From contig NZ_JAQSDY010000009.1 of NCBI RefSeq assembly GCF_029946145.1, positions 242,412 through 306,411 of the forward strand: a stretch of DNA of 64,000 bases. The letters run 5' to 3'. This document shows positions 43,920 through 53,260 of this stretch, in pieces (the first letter of the stretch is position 1; each line of letters opens with the position of its first letter). The stretch comes from Brevundimonas sp. GTDB lineage: Bacteria; Pseudomonadota; Alphaproteobacteria; Caulobacterales; Caulobacteraceae. Both the position numbers and the translations under genes were made by a program. The notes beneath the pieces are model-generated. The model was not told where the DNA came from. It saw only the letters and a program-made list of their open reading frames with translations, and did no database searches.

Positions 43920-46676
43920 GTGGTGATCAACAACAGCTATCTTCTGGGTCTGTTCGGCGGTTCGGCCGCTGACACGACGTCGTCCTACACGGCGGCGGCG
44001 CTGCAACAGGCCGCCAGGAAGCAGCCCACGCCGCCCTGGTCGTCGACCGTCGTCGCCCCGAAGCAGGACGCGCTGGTGCGCGCCGCCCTGGGTGGCCGCA
44101 AGCTGATCAACGAGGACGCGGCCCAGCTGGACATGAAGTCGGCTCCGGCCGACTATCGAAAACTGTTCGCCCTGTATCAGGGCCTGGACACGCTGAACGC
44201 CCTGACCAACCGCGCCGCGACCAAGGGCGTCAGCACCCTGGAGCTGGCCCAGCTCAACAAACGCTTCAGCGCGGGTCTGACCGAAGTCGGGTCTTGGCTT
44301 TCGGCGGCTGAGTTCGACGCCGTCCGGATGGTGCAGGGGACGGCCAAATCCATCAGCAAGACCACCGCCGCCACGCCGCGCGACAGCGCGGTCTCGATCA
44401 CCGGCCCCATTCATGAGGGGGCGGTCAGCACGCCTGTCGCGGCCTTCCAGGGCGATGTCCGGTTCAACATCACCATCAAGGTGCCGGTCGGCGTGACCGA
44501 TTCCCTGACCACCGCAGTCCCGATCGATCTGGCCGGCATGGGTGCGCAATCCCGGACGCTGGACAACGTGCTGGCGTTCATCAACACGCAGCTCGAGACG
44601 GCCGGCTTCGCGACCCGGATCGGCCGCGAGCAGATCAAGGCCGAGCCCAAGACCATGCAGGTCAACGGCAAGCCTGTCACCTTGCCGGCCGGTCCGGACA
44701 GATGGTCGATGGCCATACGTGGAAACTCGACGGAGACGGTGGGCTTCACCGCCGCCGAAACCTCCGACGCCGTCTATGTCGTTCAGTCGGCCGGGACCGC
44801 GGGTGGAAACCAGCTGCTGAAATTCCAGAGCGACGTCGGTACGGCGGCGGCGCCGACCACGGGCGGCGTCGGCGAAACCCAATGGGTCGATGGCCGCCTG
44901 TCGCAGAACGACCTGCCGGACGGGGTCCAGAACGTGCGCGCCAGCGCCGTGGGGCCGGACGGCTCGCTGTGGATGGTCGCCGATGTGACCGCCGGTCCCG
45001 ACACCCAGCCGATCAAGGGCGTGCAGGACGTCGCCCTGATGCGGTACGACACCGCGGGACGGCTGGTCGCGACCCGCACCCTGGGCGCGGCCTCGAGCGC
45101 CAGCGGCTACGCCATCGCCATCGACGCCAACGGCAATGTGGCGGTCGCGGGTTCGGTCACCGGATCCCTGAACACCTCCAGGACCGACGCCGGCAAGGCG
45201 GGCCAGGTCGCCGGCGTCGCCGACAGCTTCGTCACCGTCTTCAACAAGGACGGCGAGGAGCAATGGAGCCAGCGCCGCGGGGCCCGCGCGGCCGATGAGG
45301 CGACATCCGTCAGCTTCGGCGCCGACGGTACGGTCTATATCGCCGGTCGGGCGAAGTCGGCGATCACGGGCGCGTCCCCCGTCGGCGGCTGGGACGGCTA
45401 TGTGCAGGCCTTCAAGACGGGCGAGCTCTATCCGACCGCCGGCATCACCGTGAAGACGACCGCCACGGCCCAGTTCGGCACGGCCAGCGACGACAGCGTC
45501 GACGCGATGACCATCGACGGCTCGAACCTGTACACCGCCGGGGTCGAGGACGGCCGCGCCGTCGTGCGCCGTTTCACCCTCGACGCCGCGGGCGTGCCGA
45601 CCCTGGCGTCGACGCGCGATCTGGGCGTGATCAGCGGCGACATCGCCGGCGTCTCGGTGTCGGGCGGCAAAGTCATACTGACGGGGACCAGCCGCGACAG
45701 CGGCCTGTCGGCGGGCAGTGTGACCAGCGCCCATTCGGGCGGCAAGGACATCTTCATCGCCACCCTGTCCAGCGACCTGACCGCCTCGGCCGGCGACCGG
45801 CTGACCTGGCACGGCGGCGCGGGCGACGACAGCGCCGCGGACGTCAAGGTCCATGACGGCAAGGTCTGGATCACGGGCGTGGCCGACCGCGATCCCGCCG
45901 CCAAGGCGACCGATCCCACCAAGGGATACCTGGCCCGCATCGATCCGCTGAGCGGCGCCGTGGAGTATGAGAAAACCTGGTCCGGCGACGGCGATCAGGC
46001 CAAACCCATGACCTTGGCGGTCGCCTCGAACGGGGCCAGCGTGCTGGACCGGCTGGGCCTTCCCAAGGGGGAAATCGACCAGAGCGATTCCAAGCGGCTG
46101 ATCGACGCGACCTCGGTGCGCGTCGGCGACCGCTTCTACGTCAGCCCGCCCGGCGGCGGCCGCGCGGTTTCCGTGACCATCGAGGCGAAGGACACACTCG
46201 CCACATTGGCCCGCAAGATCGAGATCGCCTCGGCCGGCAAGCTGAAGGCCACGATCGCGTCCGAGGGCGGCGCGGTCACGGGCAAGACCGGCGAGACCAC
46301 GACCACAACAGGCGGCTTCCAGCGCCTGTCGATCACGGCCCGCGACGGAAAAGCCGGCGGCGTCCTGACCGCCGGAGAGACGGGCCGCGACGCCCTGGCG
46401 GGGTTGGGTCTGTCGCCGGGTTATGTGGGATCGTCGATCGGCGACGACGTGGTCAAGACCTTCGGCCTTGACCTTCCCGCCGGTCTGAACCTGGGCGACG
46501 CCGCGTCGGTGAAGACGGCCGGCGAACGCCTCCAGGCTGCGATGAAGGCGGTGCGGGACGCCTATCGCGCGCTCGATCCCGCCACGTCCGCTCCGGCCGC
46601 CAACGGCCCCGTGCCCGCCTATCTGACGGCTCAGCTGGCCAACTACCAGGCCGCCCTGTCCCGGCTCACCGGCTAG
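43920..46676 (+). CDS. flaEY: FlaEY-like flagellar regulatory protein with beta-propeller
   Basis: 918 residues. N-terminus VVINNSYLLGLFGG; a helical region to about 150; repeated beta-strand blocks (ASAVGPDGSLWMVADVTAG, GYAIAIDANGNVAVAGSVTG, ATSVSFGADGTVYIAGRAKS, DAMTIDGSNLYTAGVEDG) that make an SBBP/beta-propeller; a C-terminal helical part ending LTAQLANYQAALSRLTG. Size, architecture and place beside flagellins match the Caulobacter regulatory protein FlaEY, which affects flagellin synthesis or assembly. Start GTG 43920 (GTG 43923 also possible) with GGGAG upstream; TTAA-N7-TTAC at 43872-43886 resembles a CtrA box. Confidence 0.75.
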   Translation: MVINNSYLLGLFGGSAADTTSSYTAAALQQAARKQPTPPWSSTVVAPKQDALVRAALGGRKLINEDAAQLDMKSAPADYRKLFALYQGLDTLNALTNRAATKGVSTLELAQLNKRFSAGLTEVGSWLSAAEFDAVRMVQGTAKSISKTTAATPRDSAVSITGPIHEGAVSTPVAAFQGDVRFNITIKVPVGVTDSLTTAVPIDLAGMGAQSRTLDNVLAFINTQLETAGFATRIGREQIKAEPKTMQVNGKPVTLPAGPDRWSMAIRGNSTETVGFTAAETSDAVYVVQSAGTAGGNQLLKFQSDVGTAAAPTTGGVGETQWVDGRLSQNDLPDGVQNVRASAVGPDGSLWMVADVTAGPDTQPIKGVQDVALMRYDTAGRLVATRTLGAASSASGYAIAIDANGNVAVAGSVTGSLNTSRTDAGKAGQVAGVADSFVTVFNKDGEEQWSQRRGARAADEATSVSFGADGTVYIAGRAKSAITGASPVGGWDGYVQAFKTGELYPTAGITVKTTATAQFGTASDDSVDAMTIDGSNLYTAGVEDGRAVVRRFTLDAAGVPTLASTRDLGVISGDIAGVSVSGGKVILTGTSRDSGLSAGSVTSAHSGGKDIFIATLSSDLTASAGDRLTWHGGAGDDSAADVKVHDGKVWITGVADRDPAAKATDPTKGYLARIDPLSGAVEYEKTWSGDGDQAKPMTLAVASNGASVLDRLGLPKGEIDQSDSKRLIDATSVRVGDRFYVSPPGGGRAVSVTIEAKDTLATLARKIEIASAGKLKATIASEGGAVTGKTGETTTTTGGFQRLSITARDGKAGGVLTAGETGRDALAGLGLSPGYVGSSIGDDVVKTFGLDLPAGLNLGDAASVKTAGERLQAAMKAVRDAYRALDPATSAPAANGPVPAYLTAQLANYQAALSRLTG

Positions 46677-46752
46677 GCGGTTCGCCGACGAAGGACGTTG
46701 ACGGCGCGGGCTCCTAAGGGGTTATTGGGGGCTCCATCCGCGCGAGCCTTTC

Positions 46753-47421
46753 ATGCCCCAGGACAATCGTCTTCTCATCGCGATCGGCGCCGGACTGGCG
46801 ATCGTCGCGGCCGTCGTGCTGGCCCTGGTGTTCAGCAGCGGACGGGGACGGGACGCCGGTCCTCCGCCGGCCGCCCAGGGCGGTCTGACGATTGATGTGG
46901 CCGACGCCCCAGAGCTGAACACGACCCGTGAACTGCGCTGCTTCGTCAACGGCCAGTTCATCGGCATGGCGACCCTGTCCGACTGCGCGCGCCGCAACGG
47001 AGTGGCCACCGACGCGCTCGACGTGGGCATCGACGAGACCGGCGCCCTGGCCGCCGCGCCGACCGCGGCCTTCGCCCCGCCGCCCAGCCTGCCGCCGATC
47101 GAGCTTACCGAGGCCGAGCAGCCGGCGCCATCCGACGAGCCCACCCAGCCCCAGCCCACGACCCAGGCCGCCTCGGGCAGCGCCTGTCTGCGTCATACAG
47201 GATCGGACTGGCGCTCGCTGTCCTCGAACATGAGCCTGAACGCCTGCGTCCAGGCGCTGTACGCCGGCACCTGCGTCCGTCCGGGCGAGGCCCTTTATGG
47301 TCGCTGGGGCGAGACCACGCTCAGGCTGGTGCCGCGCCGGGTCGAACAGTCGCCCGACAACAACCGTTTCCGCACCCTGGTCGAGCAGGACCGGGCCTGC
47401 CAATTCCCGGGGCTGCGCTGA
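46753..47421 (+). CDS. membrane-anchored hypothetical protein
   Basis: 222 residues: a transmembrane anchor (about 7-27: LLIAIGAGLAIVAAVVLALVF), a Pro/Ala/Gly linker, a central region with LRCFVNGQFIGMATLSDCARRNGVATDALDVGIDETG, a second proline-rich linker and a Cys-containing C-terminal block (ACLRHTGSDWRSLSSNMSLNACVQALYAGTCVRPG). Four cysteines in periplasmic parts suggest disulfides. No known family. It overlaps the next gene by one base (TGATG). Confidence 0.65.
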   Translation: MPQDNRLLIAIGAGLAIVAAVVLALVFSSGRGRDAGPPPAAQGGLTIDVADAPELNTTRELRCFVNGQFIGMATLSDCARRNGVATDALDVGIDETGALAAAPTAAFAPPPSLPPIELTEAEQPAPSDEPTQPQPTTQAASGSACLRHTGSDWRSLSSNMSLNACVQALYAGTCVRPGEALYGRWGETTLRLVPRRVEQSPDNNRFRTLVEQDRACQFPGLR

Positions 47422-47867
47422 TGAAAACTCTGACGACCGCCGCGCTGGGCGCGAGCTTGCTGGCCCTCGCAGCCTGTGAAAAGGCCACCGAGGCCCCCTT
47501 CGACGCCGGCGTCTGCTACGCTGTCGAAATGGGCGCCGAGGGCGAGGCTCCGCGCTTCAACAAGGTCGCGGACGACCAGCCGCAGATCGAGTTCTGCGCC
47601 GCCCGCCTCGAGGAAATGCGCCTGCGCTTCCTGCGCCTGGGCGGCAGCCGCCGCGAGGTGTTGGGCTCGTACCAGGGGCAGTTCATCTTCATCGACCGCG
47701 CCGGGGTGTGGATTTCGAAGACGCTGGAAGGGTCGCGGTTCATCCTGCTGGCCCGGACCGGCGACGGACGGCTGGCCATTCCCAGCGCAATCCAGCGCGC
47801 CATCGACGGCACGCCGGTGGCGGTCTCGGTGAACCCCGAGCAGGCGGCGCCCGCGCCCGCACCCTAG
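47421..47867 (+). CDS. small lipoprotein, coupled to upstream membrane protein
   Basis: 148 residues with a lipoprotein signal (MKTLTTAALGASLLALAACE, Cys19) and a compact mature domain: FDAGVCYAVEMGAEGEAPRFNKVADD then EFCAARLEEMRLRFLRLGGSRREVLGSYQGQFIFIDRAGVWISKTL. It ends with a Pro/Ala tail. The ATG overlaps the preceding stop, so both proteins are probably made together and may interact. No family recognised. Confidence 0.7.
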   Translation: MKTLTTAALGASLLALAACEKATEAPFDAGVCYAVEMGAEGEAPRFNKVADDQPQIEFCAARLEEMRLRFLRLGGSRREVLGSYQGQFIFIDRAGVWISKTLEGSRFILLARTGDGRLAIPSAIQRAIDGTPVAVSVNPEQAAPAPAP

Positions 47868-47875
47868 ACGGGCCG

Positions 47876-47890
47876 GAACAAACATGGAAC
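47876..47890. promoter_or_regulatory. LexA (SOS) box upstream of ssb
   Basis: GAAC-AAACATG-GAAC, the alphaproteobacterial LexA operator (GTTC-N7-GTTC, read on the other strand) with exact 7-nt spacing, about 134 nt before the ssb start. It predicts DNA-damage induction of ssb. Confidence 0.7.
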
Positions 47891-48023
47891 AAAGCGCCTG
47901 TGGATGACGGCGACAAACCTGACCTGCGGGTCGCGGAAGCGCGCTAGTCAGGCCTGACAATCAATCCCGGCCCGGAACAGCGCGAAGCGCGGCGGGCCCG
48001 AACGAAGAAGAAGGAGCTCGGCG

Positions 48024-48506
48024 ATGGCGGGCAGCGTCAACAAGGTCATTCTGGTCGGCAACCTGGGCAAGGACCCGGAAATCCGCACCCTGAACTCGGG
48101 CGAGCGGGTCGCGAACCTGTCGCTGGCCACGTCCGAGCAGTGGCGCGACAAGGCCACCGGCGAGCGCAAGGAAAAGACCGAGTGGCATCGCGTCGTGATC
48201 TTCAACGACAACATCATCAAGGTCGCCGAGAACTATCTGAAGAAGGGCTCGACGGTTTACATCGAGGGCACGCTGGCGACCCGCAAATGGACCGACGCCC
48301 AGGGCGTCGAGAAATATTCGACCGAGGTCGTGGTCAACAAGTTCAAGGGCGAGCTGACCATGCTGGGCGGTCGTGACGGCGGCTCCGGCGGCGGGGCCCA
48401 GCGCGGCGGCGACGACGACTATTCCTCGGGCTTCTCGACCGGTGGCGCCAACAAGCCCAGCGGTCCCAAGGAAAGCTACGACCTGAACGACGACATTCCG
48501 TTCTAG
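48024..48506 (+). CDS. ssb: single-stranded DNA-binding protein
   Basis: SSB coats single-stranded DNA and recruits repair and replication proteins through its tail. 160 residues: OB-fold ([63 protein letters not shown]), a Gly-rich linker and the acidic C-terminal tip [18 protein letters not shown] at 48006-48015 precedes the ATG. A LexA box lies upstream. Confidence 0.98.
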   Translation: MAGSVNKVILVGNLGKDPEIRTLNSGERVANLSLATSEQWRDKATGERKEKTEWHRVVIFNDNIIKVAENYLKKGSTVYIEGTLATRKWTDAQGVEKYSTEVVVNKFKGELTMLGGRDGGSGGGAQRGGDDDYSSGFSTGGANKPSGPKESYDLNDDIPF

Positions 48507-48593
48507 GCGCATGACAGGCGGTAACGGGGCGTTCGCGAAACGCTCCGTTACCCGCTTTGACACCCCGGCGGCGCGGACCTGTGCCATAGCCCG

Positions 48594-49502
48594 GTGGTGA
48601 TTACCCCTGACAAGCCCCACAGCCCGCTCTCGCCGGTCGAGATTCTCGCCATCATCGCTGTGGTGGTGATCTGGGGCGTGAACAACGCCGCGGCCAAGCT
48701 GGCAACTGAAACCATGCCGCCGCTGCTGGTGGGCGCGCTGAGGTTCGCGATCGCGGCGGCTTGCCTGATTCCGTTCGTGCGGCGACCGTTCCCGAACTGG
48801 AAGAGCCTGGCGATCATCGTCGTGCTGGGCGGACCGATCCACTATGGCCTGATCTACCTGGCCTTCTGGCTGGCGCAGGACGTCAGTCCCGTGTCCGTGG
48901 CCGCGCAGCTGTGGGTGCCGTTCACGGCGCTGTTCGCCTTCCTGCTGCTGGGCGAGAAGCTGTCGCGTTACGCCCTGGCCGGCATGGCCGTGGCCTTCGC
49001 GGGCGTGGCCTGGATGACGCTGGATCCGCATGCCATCGCCGACTGGAAGGCCATTCTGGTCGGCATTGCCGCGGCCTCGGCCTGGGCCCTGACGACGGTG
49101 ATCGCGCGACGCACCACCTCAATCCCGCCGCTGAAGATGCAGGGGCTTCTGGCCCTGGTGGCCCTGCCGACCCTGGCCTTCGGCTCGGCGATGTTCGAAC
49201 AGGGTCAGTGGCAGGCGATCCGGCAGGCCGACGCGCTGGTGTGGGTCTCCGTCGTCTGGGCGGGCCTGGTCTCGTCCGTGATCGCCACGACGCTGGTGTT
49301 CTGGCTGGTGCAGAAGCGCGAGGCAGGGCGGGTGACGCCCTATCTGCTGGCCACCCCCGTGGTGTCGATCCTGATCGGCTGGGGTTTCATGGGCGATGTG
49401 CTGACGCCGCAGATTCTGACGGGCGCGGCCCTGACCATGGGAGGGGTCGCCATCGTGGCCCTGGCCGAGCGCGGGCTCAGGGCCGGCGCGGCCAGGGCCT
49501 GA
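48594..49502 (+). CDS. DMT-superfamily EamA-type exporter
   Basis: 302 residues with about ten transmembrane segments in two EamA repeats (IIAVVVIWGVNNAAAKLA ... and GLVSSVIATTLVFWLVQ). EamA proteins of this sort export amino acids or metabolites such as O-acetylserine/cysteine, but the substrate is not predictable. Start is GTG 48594 or the tandem GTG 48597. A hairpin follows the stop. Confidence 0.9.
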   Translation: MVITPDKPHSPLSPVEILAIIAVVVIWGVNNAAAKLATETMPPLLVGALRFAIAAACLIPFVRRPFPNWKSLAIIVVLGGPIHYGLIYLAFWLAQDVSPVSVAAQLWVPFTALFAFLLLGEKLSRYALAGMAVAFAGVAWMTLDPHAIADWKAILVGIAAASAWALTTVIARRTTSIPPLKMQGLLALVALPTLAFGSAMFEQGQWQAIRQADALVWVSVVWAGLVSSVIATTLVFWLVQKREAGRVTPYLLATPVVSILIGWGFMGDVLTPQILTGAALTMGGVAIVALAERGLRAGAARA

Positions 49503-49509
49503 CAAGCAA

Positions 49510-49539
49510 AAGGCCCGGACGCTTTCGTATCCGGGCCTT
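49510..49539. terminator. hairpin terminator between convergent genes
   Basis: AAGGCCCGGA (49510-49519) with TCCGGGCCTT (49530-49539), 10-nt loop, between the EamA and DUF3035 genes. The A/T-rich ends allow function in both directions. Confidence 0.75.
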
Positions 49540-49560
49540 CTTGACAGACTTGTCGAGCGC

Positions 49561-50124
49561 CTAGAGGCCCGGAAGCTTGAAGCCCGTGTCGCGGCGTGGC
49601 GCGATGACGATGCCGACGCGCCCGCCGGTCAGAGCCTGCAGGCGCGCGTATTCGCTGGCGGCGTCGACAGTGACCGCGCCTTCCGACGTCTGGACCGGGG
49701 TCGCCACCTGGGTGGCGGGGTCTTCGCGGCGCCAGAACAGCAGCCGGTTGGCCCAGCCCTCTTCCTTGTGCGCCAGATCGCCGAACTCGTCGTCGACCAC
49801 ATAGCGCGCCAAGGGATCGGCGCGGTCGCCGCCGGCCTGGGCGACCAGCTGCTGTTCGCCGGCCGAGCGGGTCACGGCCTGACGCTGGCCCAGCAGGATC
49901 TGGCGGGCGGCGGATTCGGGAGCCAATTCCTGCGGGCGCGGCTGGCCGGGCGCCGGCGGACGCAGGCCGTATTCCGGCGGCACGGTCAGCGGGGCGGTGG
50001 ACACAGTCAGGAATTCGTCGGGCGTGATCTTGGTCAGGCCGATCCCCTGCCGAACGCTCGAGCAGGCGCCGAGCGCGAGCATCGAGGTGGTGAGGGTCAG
50101 GACGGCGACAGTACGAAGGCGCAT
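49561..50124 (-). CDS. DUF3035 lipoprotein
   Basis: 187 residues with a lipoprotein signal (MRLRTVAVLTLTTSMLALGACS, Cys21) and the family core KITPDEFLTVSTAPLTVPPEYGLRPPAPGQPRPQE, then a long polar region with VDDEFGDLAHKEEGWANRLLFWRRED. DUF3035 proteins are alphaproteobacterial outer-membrane lipoproteins that have been connected with beta-barrel assembly; function here is inferred. It lies 71 nt after lspA on the same strand, as in many relatives; LspA would cleave its signal. Confidence 0.88.
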   Translation of the reverse strand: MRLRTVAVLTLTTSMLALGACSSVRQGIGLTKITPDEFLTVSTAPLTVPPEYGLRPPAPGQPRPQELAPESAARQILLGQRQAVTRSAGEQQLVAQAGGDRADPLARYVVDDEFGDLAHKEEGWANRLLFWRREDPATQVATPVQTSEGAVTVDAASEYARLQALTGGRVGIVIAPRRDTGFKLPGL

Positions 50125-50195
50125 TATGTGATCTCGGTGACGATCGGGTCGGGCGCCGAACGGGCGCGCGCGTAGCCCTGGATGAATGCGGCTGA

Positions 50196-50702
50196 TTACG
50201 ACTTTTCGGCGGCGAGGCCAACCTTGGCCGCCCGTTCGGACAGCAGGCTGTCCAGAATCAGCAGGATGACGCCGGTTGTGATGGCGCTGTCGGCGACGTT
50301 GAAGACCCAGGGGAAGACCCGGGTGCCCGAAAAATCGATGAAATCGACGACGAAGCCGAAGCGGATACGGTCGATCACATTGCCGATCGCGCCGCCCATG
50401 ACCAGGCCGATGGCGCTGATCAGCAGTCGCCGGTCGGCCCGCAGCGCCCACCAGCCCAGAACGCCGGCGACGACGATCGAGAACAGGCTCAGCATCCAGC
50501 GGGCCGAGCCGTCGCCGAACAGGCCGAAGCTGACGCCGCGGTTCTCGACCCAGGTGAAGTTGAGGATCGGCGGCAGAACCTCGACGCGTCCCATTTCACG
50601 CAGATCGAGACCGGATACGATCCAGGCCTTGGTCAACTGGTCGAGGACGACGACGAGCAGGGCGAAGGCGAAGGCCGTGACGGCGAGACGTGGGATTTTC
50701 AT
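50196..50702 (-). CDS. lspA: lipoprotein signal peptidase (signal peptidase II)
   Basis: LspA removes the signal peptide from prolipoproteins. 168 residues with four membrane helices, catalytic Asp111 (GNVIDRIRFGFVVDF) and Asp138 (FNVADSA), and the N-terminal LDQLTKAWI motif. It would process the many lipoproteins in this window. The DUF3035 gene follows. Confidence 0.97.
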   Translation of the reverse strand: MKIPRLAVTAFAFALLVVVLDQLTKAWIVSGLDLREMGRVEVLPPILNFTWVENRGVSFGLFGDGSARWMLSLFSIVVAGVLGWWALRADRRLLISAIGLVMGGAIGNVIDRIRFGFVVDFIDFSGTRVFPWVFNVADSAITTGVILLILDSLLSERAAKVGLAAEKS

Positions 50703-50875
50703 GCGGGCCGCTGAAATGTGGAGCGCGTTCGGTTAGCAGTCCGCGGGCCAACCGCGAAGGGGCAATCGTGTCACGGCGCCGCGCAGGTCCATCAGCGGTT
50801 GTCTCGAAGGGCCCGAGGCCCCAGATGTGACGCTTCCAGTTCACGGAAAGACCCGCCCGCATTCCAGGAGCGCCG

Positions 50876-52132
50876 ATGCCGCATGCCGACAGCCTGATTC
50901 TCACCCTTGTCGGCGGCTTCGTTCTGGCGTTCGTATTCGGCATGCTGGCCAACCGGCTGAAGTTGTCGCCACTGGTGGGCTATCTGGTGGCGGGGGTGCT
51001 GGTCGGTCCCCACACCGGCGGATTTGTCGCCGACACGGAGCTGGCGCCGCAGCTGGCCGAAATCGGCATCATCCTGCTGATGTTCGGGGTGGGGCTGCAT
51101 TTCTCGCTGGCCGACCTGATGAAGGTGCGAAAGATCGCCATCCCCGGCGCCCTCGTTCAGATCGCGGCGGCGACCGGACTGGGGTGGGTCCTCGGCCGGC
51201 TGATGGGGATGAGCCATCTCGAGGCGACGCTGATGGGGTTCGCCCTGTCGGTTGCGTCCACGGTCGTGCTGCTGCGGGCGCTGGAGGAACGGAAACAGGT
51301 CAAGGGGCCAATCGGCCGGCTCGCGATGGGCTGGCTGATCGTCGAGGATCTGGTGATCGTCGTCGCGCTCGTCATCCTGCCGCTGCTGGTCATCCAGCCG
51401 GGCGAGAGACTGGACGGCATGGAGCTGGCGCAGTCGATCGGCTGGACCCTGTTCAAGGTCGCGGCTTTCACGGGCGTGATGCTGGTGGTCGGCGCCCGGC
51501 TGCTGCCGTGGTTGCTTGTGCGCATCGCCCACACCCGTTCGCGAGAACTGTTCACCCTCGGGGTCCTGGCCATCGCCCTTGGCATCGCCTGGATCGCCTA
51601 CGCCCTGTTCCACTCGTTCGCCCTGGGCGCCTTCCTCGCGGGGCTGGTGCTGAACAGCTCGCCGCTGGGCCACAACGCGGCCGAACGGTCACTGCCCCTG
51701 CGCGACGCCTTCGCCGTGCTGTTCTTCGTCTCTGTCGGCATGTTGTTCGACCCGACGATCCTGCTCCGCGAGCCGCTGGCCATAATGGGCGTGCTGGCCA
51801 TCGTAATCGTCGGCAAGTCCATCGCGGCCCTGGCGATCACCAGCGCCTTCAAGCTGGACAGGGCGACCAGCCTGACGGTCGCCGCGGCCCTGGCCCAGAT
51901 CGGCGAGTTCTCCTTCATCCTCGCCGCCCTCAGCGTACAGCTGGGCGGCATGCGGCAGGAGACGCACGACCTCATCCTGGCCGCCGCCCTGCTGTCGATC
52001 TCGCTGAACCCGTTTGTCTTCGCCTTGATCGATCGGATGGGCGCCCGACCGAAGCCGCCGGTCAGCGGTTCGGTCGAGGGATTGGCCCTGGCGAAGGAAA
52101 AGGCCGCCGCCGTGAATCCGGCGACGGCCTGA
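50876..52132 (+). CDS. CPA2 cation:proton antiporter, membrane part only
   Basis: 418 residues, about twelve transmembrane segments. It resembles the YbaL/RosB/KefB branch: GILLMFGVGLHFSLADLMKVRKIAIPGAL, LSVASTVVLLRALEER, GWLIVEDLVIVVALVILPLL. Unlike YbaL and KefB it stops after the membrane domain with a short tail, without a TrkA-N/RCK domain, so regulation by nucleotides is unlikely. It exchanges K+ or Na+ for H+; the ion is not predictable. Confidence 0.9.
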   Translation: MPHADSLILTLVGGFVLAFVFGMLANRLKLSPLVGYLVAGVLVGPHTGGFVADTELAPQLAEIGIILLMFGVGLHFSLADLMKVRKIAIPGALVQIAAATGLGWVLGRLMGMSHLEATLMGFALSVASTVVLLRALEERKQVKGPIGRLAMGWLIVEDLVIVVALVILPLLVIQPGERLDGMELAQSIGWTLFKVAAFTGVMLVVGARLLPWLLVRIAHTRSRELFTLGVLAIALGIAWIAYALFHSFALGAFLAGLVLNSSPLGHNAAERSLPLRDAFAVLFFVSVGMLFDPTILLREPLAIMGVLAIVIVGKSIAALAITSAFKLDRATSLTVAAALAQIGEFSFILAALSVQLGGMRQETHDLILAAALLSISLNPFVFALIDRMGARPKPPVSGSVEGLALAKEKAAAVNPATA

Positions 52133-52156
52133 TCTCTTTCGCCTGTCAGTGTCGCG

Positions 52157-52945
52157 TCACAGCACCCCGATCATGCTCGCTACCAGCGGGTGGCGGACGA
52201 TGTCCTGTTCGGCCAGCCGCACCACGGCGATGTTCGGCACGGGCATCAGCCGTTCGGCGATGTCCGACAGGCCCGAGATGCCCGGCAGCAGATCGGACTG
52301 CTGCGGGTCGCCCGTGACCACCATGGTCGAATGCCAGCCCAGCCGGGTCAGCAGCATCTTCAACTGCACATAGGTACAGTTCTGGGCCTCGTCGACGACG
52401 ATGAAGGCGTTGTTCAGGGTGCGGCCGCGCATATAGCCGATGGGGGCGATCTCGATCAGCCCTTCGGCCATCAGGGCCTTGACCCGCTTCATCGAGAGCC
52501 GGTCCGAGAGGGCGTCGTAGAGGGGGCGCAGATAGGGGGCCAGCTTGTCCTCCATGTCGCCGGGCAGGAAGCCGATCGATTCCCCGGCCTCGACGGCGGG
52601 GCGGCTCAGGACGATGCGGCCGATCTTGCCGGCTTCCAGCGCCTCGACCGCCTTGGCGACGGCCAGATAGGTCTTGCCCGTGCCTGCGGGTCCGAGGGCC
52701 AGGACCATGTTGTGATTGTCGATGGCGGTCATCAACTCGGCCTGACCGTCCGACTTCGGCTTCAGCGTCTTCAGATAGGCCTGGTCCCGGTCGTCGTTGG
52801 ACGGATAGGGCGACCAGCCGCCCTGGCCGGCGTGGGTCGGAAGGCGGCGTACCTTGGAATCCTCCATGAACTGACGGGAATCGAGCACACCGTGCTCACG
52901 CGATGTCTCGCGGGTCTGGCGCTTGATGGCTGCACGCTTGGTCAT
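52157..52945 (-). CDS. PhoH family ATPase
   Basis: 262 residues. P-loop NTPase of the PhoH type (UvrD/helicase-like, often RNA-linked): Walker A LALGPAGTGKTYLAV, Walker B NAFIVVDEAQNC, then LTRLGWHSTMVVTGDPQQSDLLPGI. It starts MTKRAAIKRQTRETSREHG, a basic leader. ATG 52945 has GGAGG 7 nt upstream. A hairpin-T terminator sits just upstream of the start, which suggests leader-level control. Confidence 0.9.
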   Translation of the reverse strand: MTKRAAIKRQTRETSREHGVLDSRQFMEDSKVRRLPTHAGQGGWSPYPSNDDRDQAYLKTLKPKSDGQAELMTAIDNHNMVLALGPAGTGKTYLAVAKAVEALEAGKIGRIVLSRPAVEAGESIGFLPGDMEDKLAPYLRPLYDALSDRLSMKRVKALMAEGLIEIAPIGYMRGRTLNNAFIVVDEAQNCTYVQLKMLLTRLGWHSTMVVTGDPQQSDLLPGISGLSDIAERLMPVPNIAVVRLAEQDIVRHPLVASMIGVL

Positions 52946-52968
52946 GGACGCCTCCAGGGCATGAAAAA

Positions 52969-52993
52969 AGGCGATGCCGCAAAAGCATCGCCT
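52969..52993 (-). terminator. intrinsic terminator in the phoH leader
   Basis: Stem AGGCGATGC (52969-52977) with GCATCGCCT (52985-52993). On the minus strand the stem is followed by TTTTTT and then 24-40 nt later by the phoH ribosome binding site and ATG. It points toward phoH, so it would cut phoH transcripts unless bypassed. Confidence 0.75.
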
Positions 52994-53260
52994 CGAACGA
53001 AGGTAGGGAGAGAAGAAGGGGATGCGACGCATCCGCCCGGATCGGAGGAGGGCCCTTCCAGGGACCGGAAATCTCCCAGCGGCGCGAGCCGCCGAACCGA
53101 ACGCACCACGCACGTCCCCCGAGGTCTGACCGGACCGGGCTTGATCCGGCTTCCGATCCGGGGCCGAAATGGCGGCCTCGAATCGCATCAACAGAATGAT
53201 GCTAGCGTGGTTTACGAAGGCTTAAAGCCAAGAAACCGTTCAAGATAAGGTTATGTTTCC

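Noticed and set aside
43872..45854. 660-codon minus-strand frame opposite the FlaEY-like gene
   Set aside because: Antisense of a real gene; low-complexity Arg/Gly/Asp composition and no ribosome binding site.
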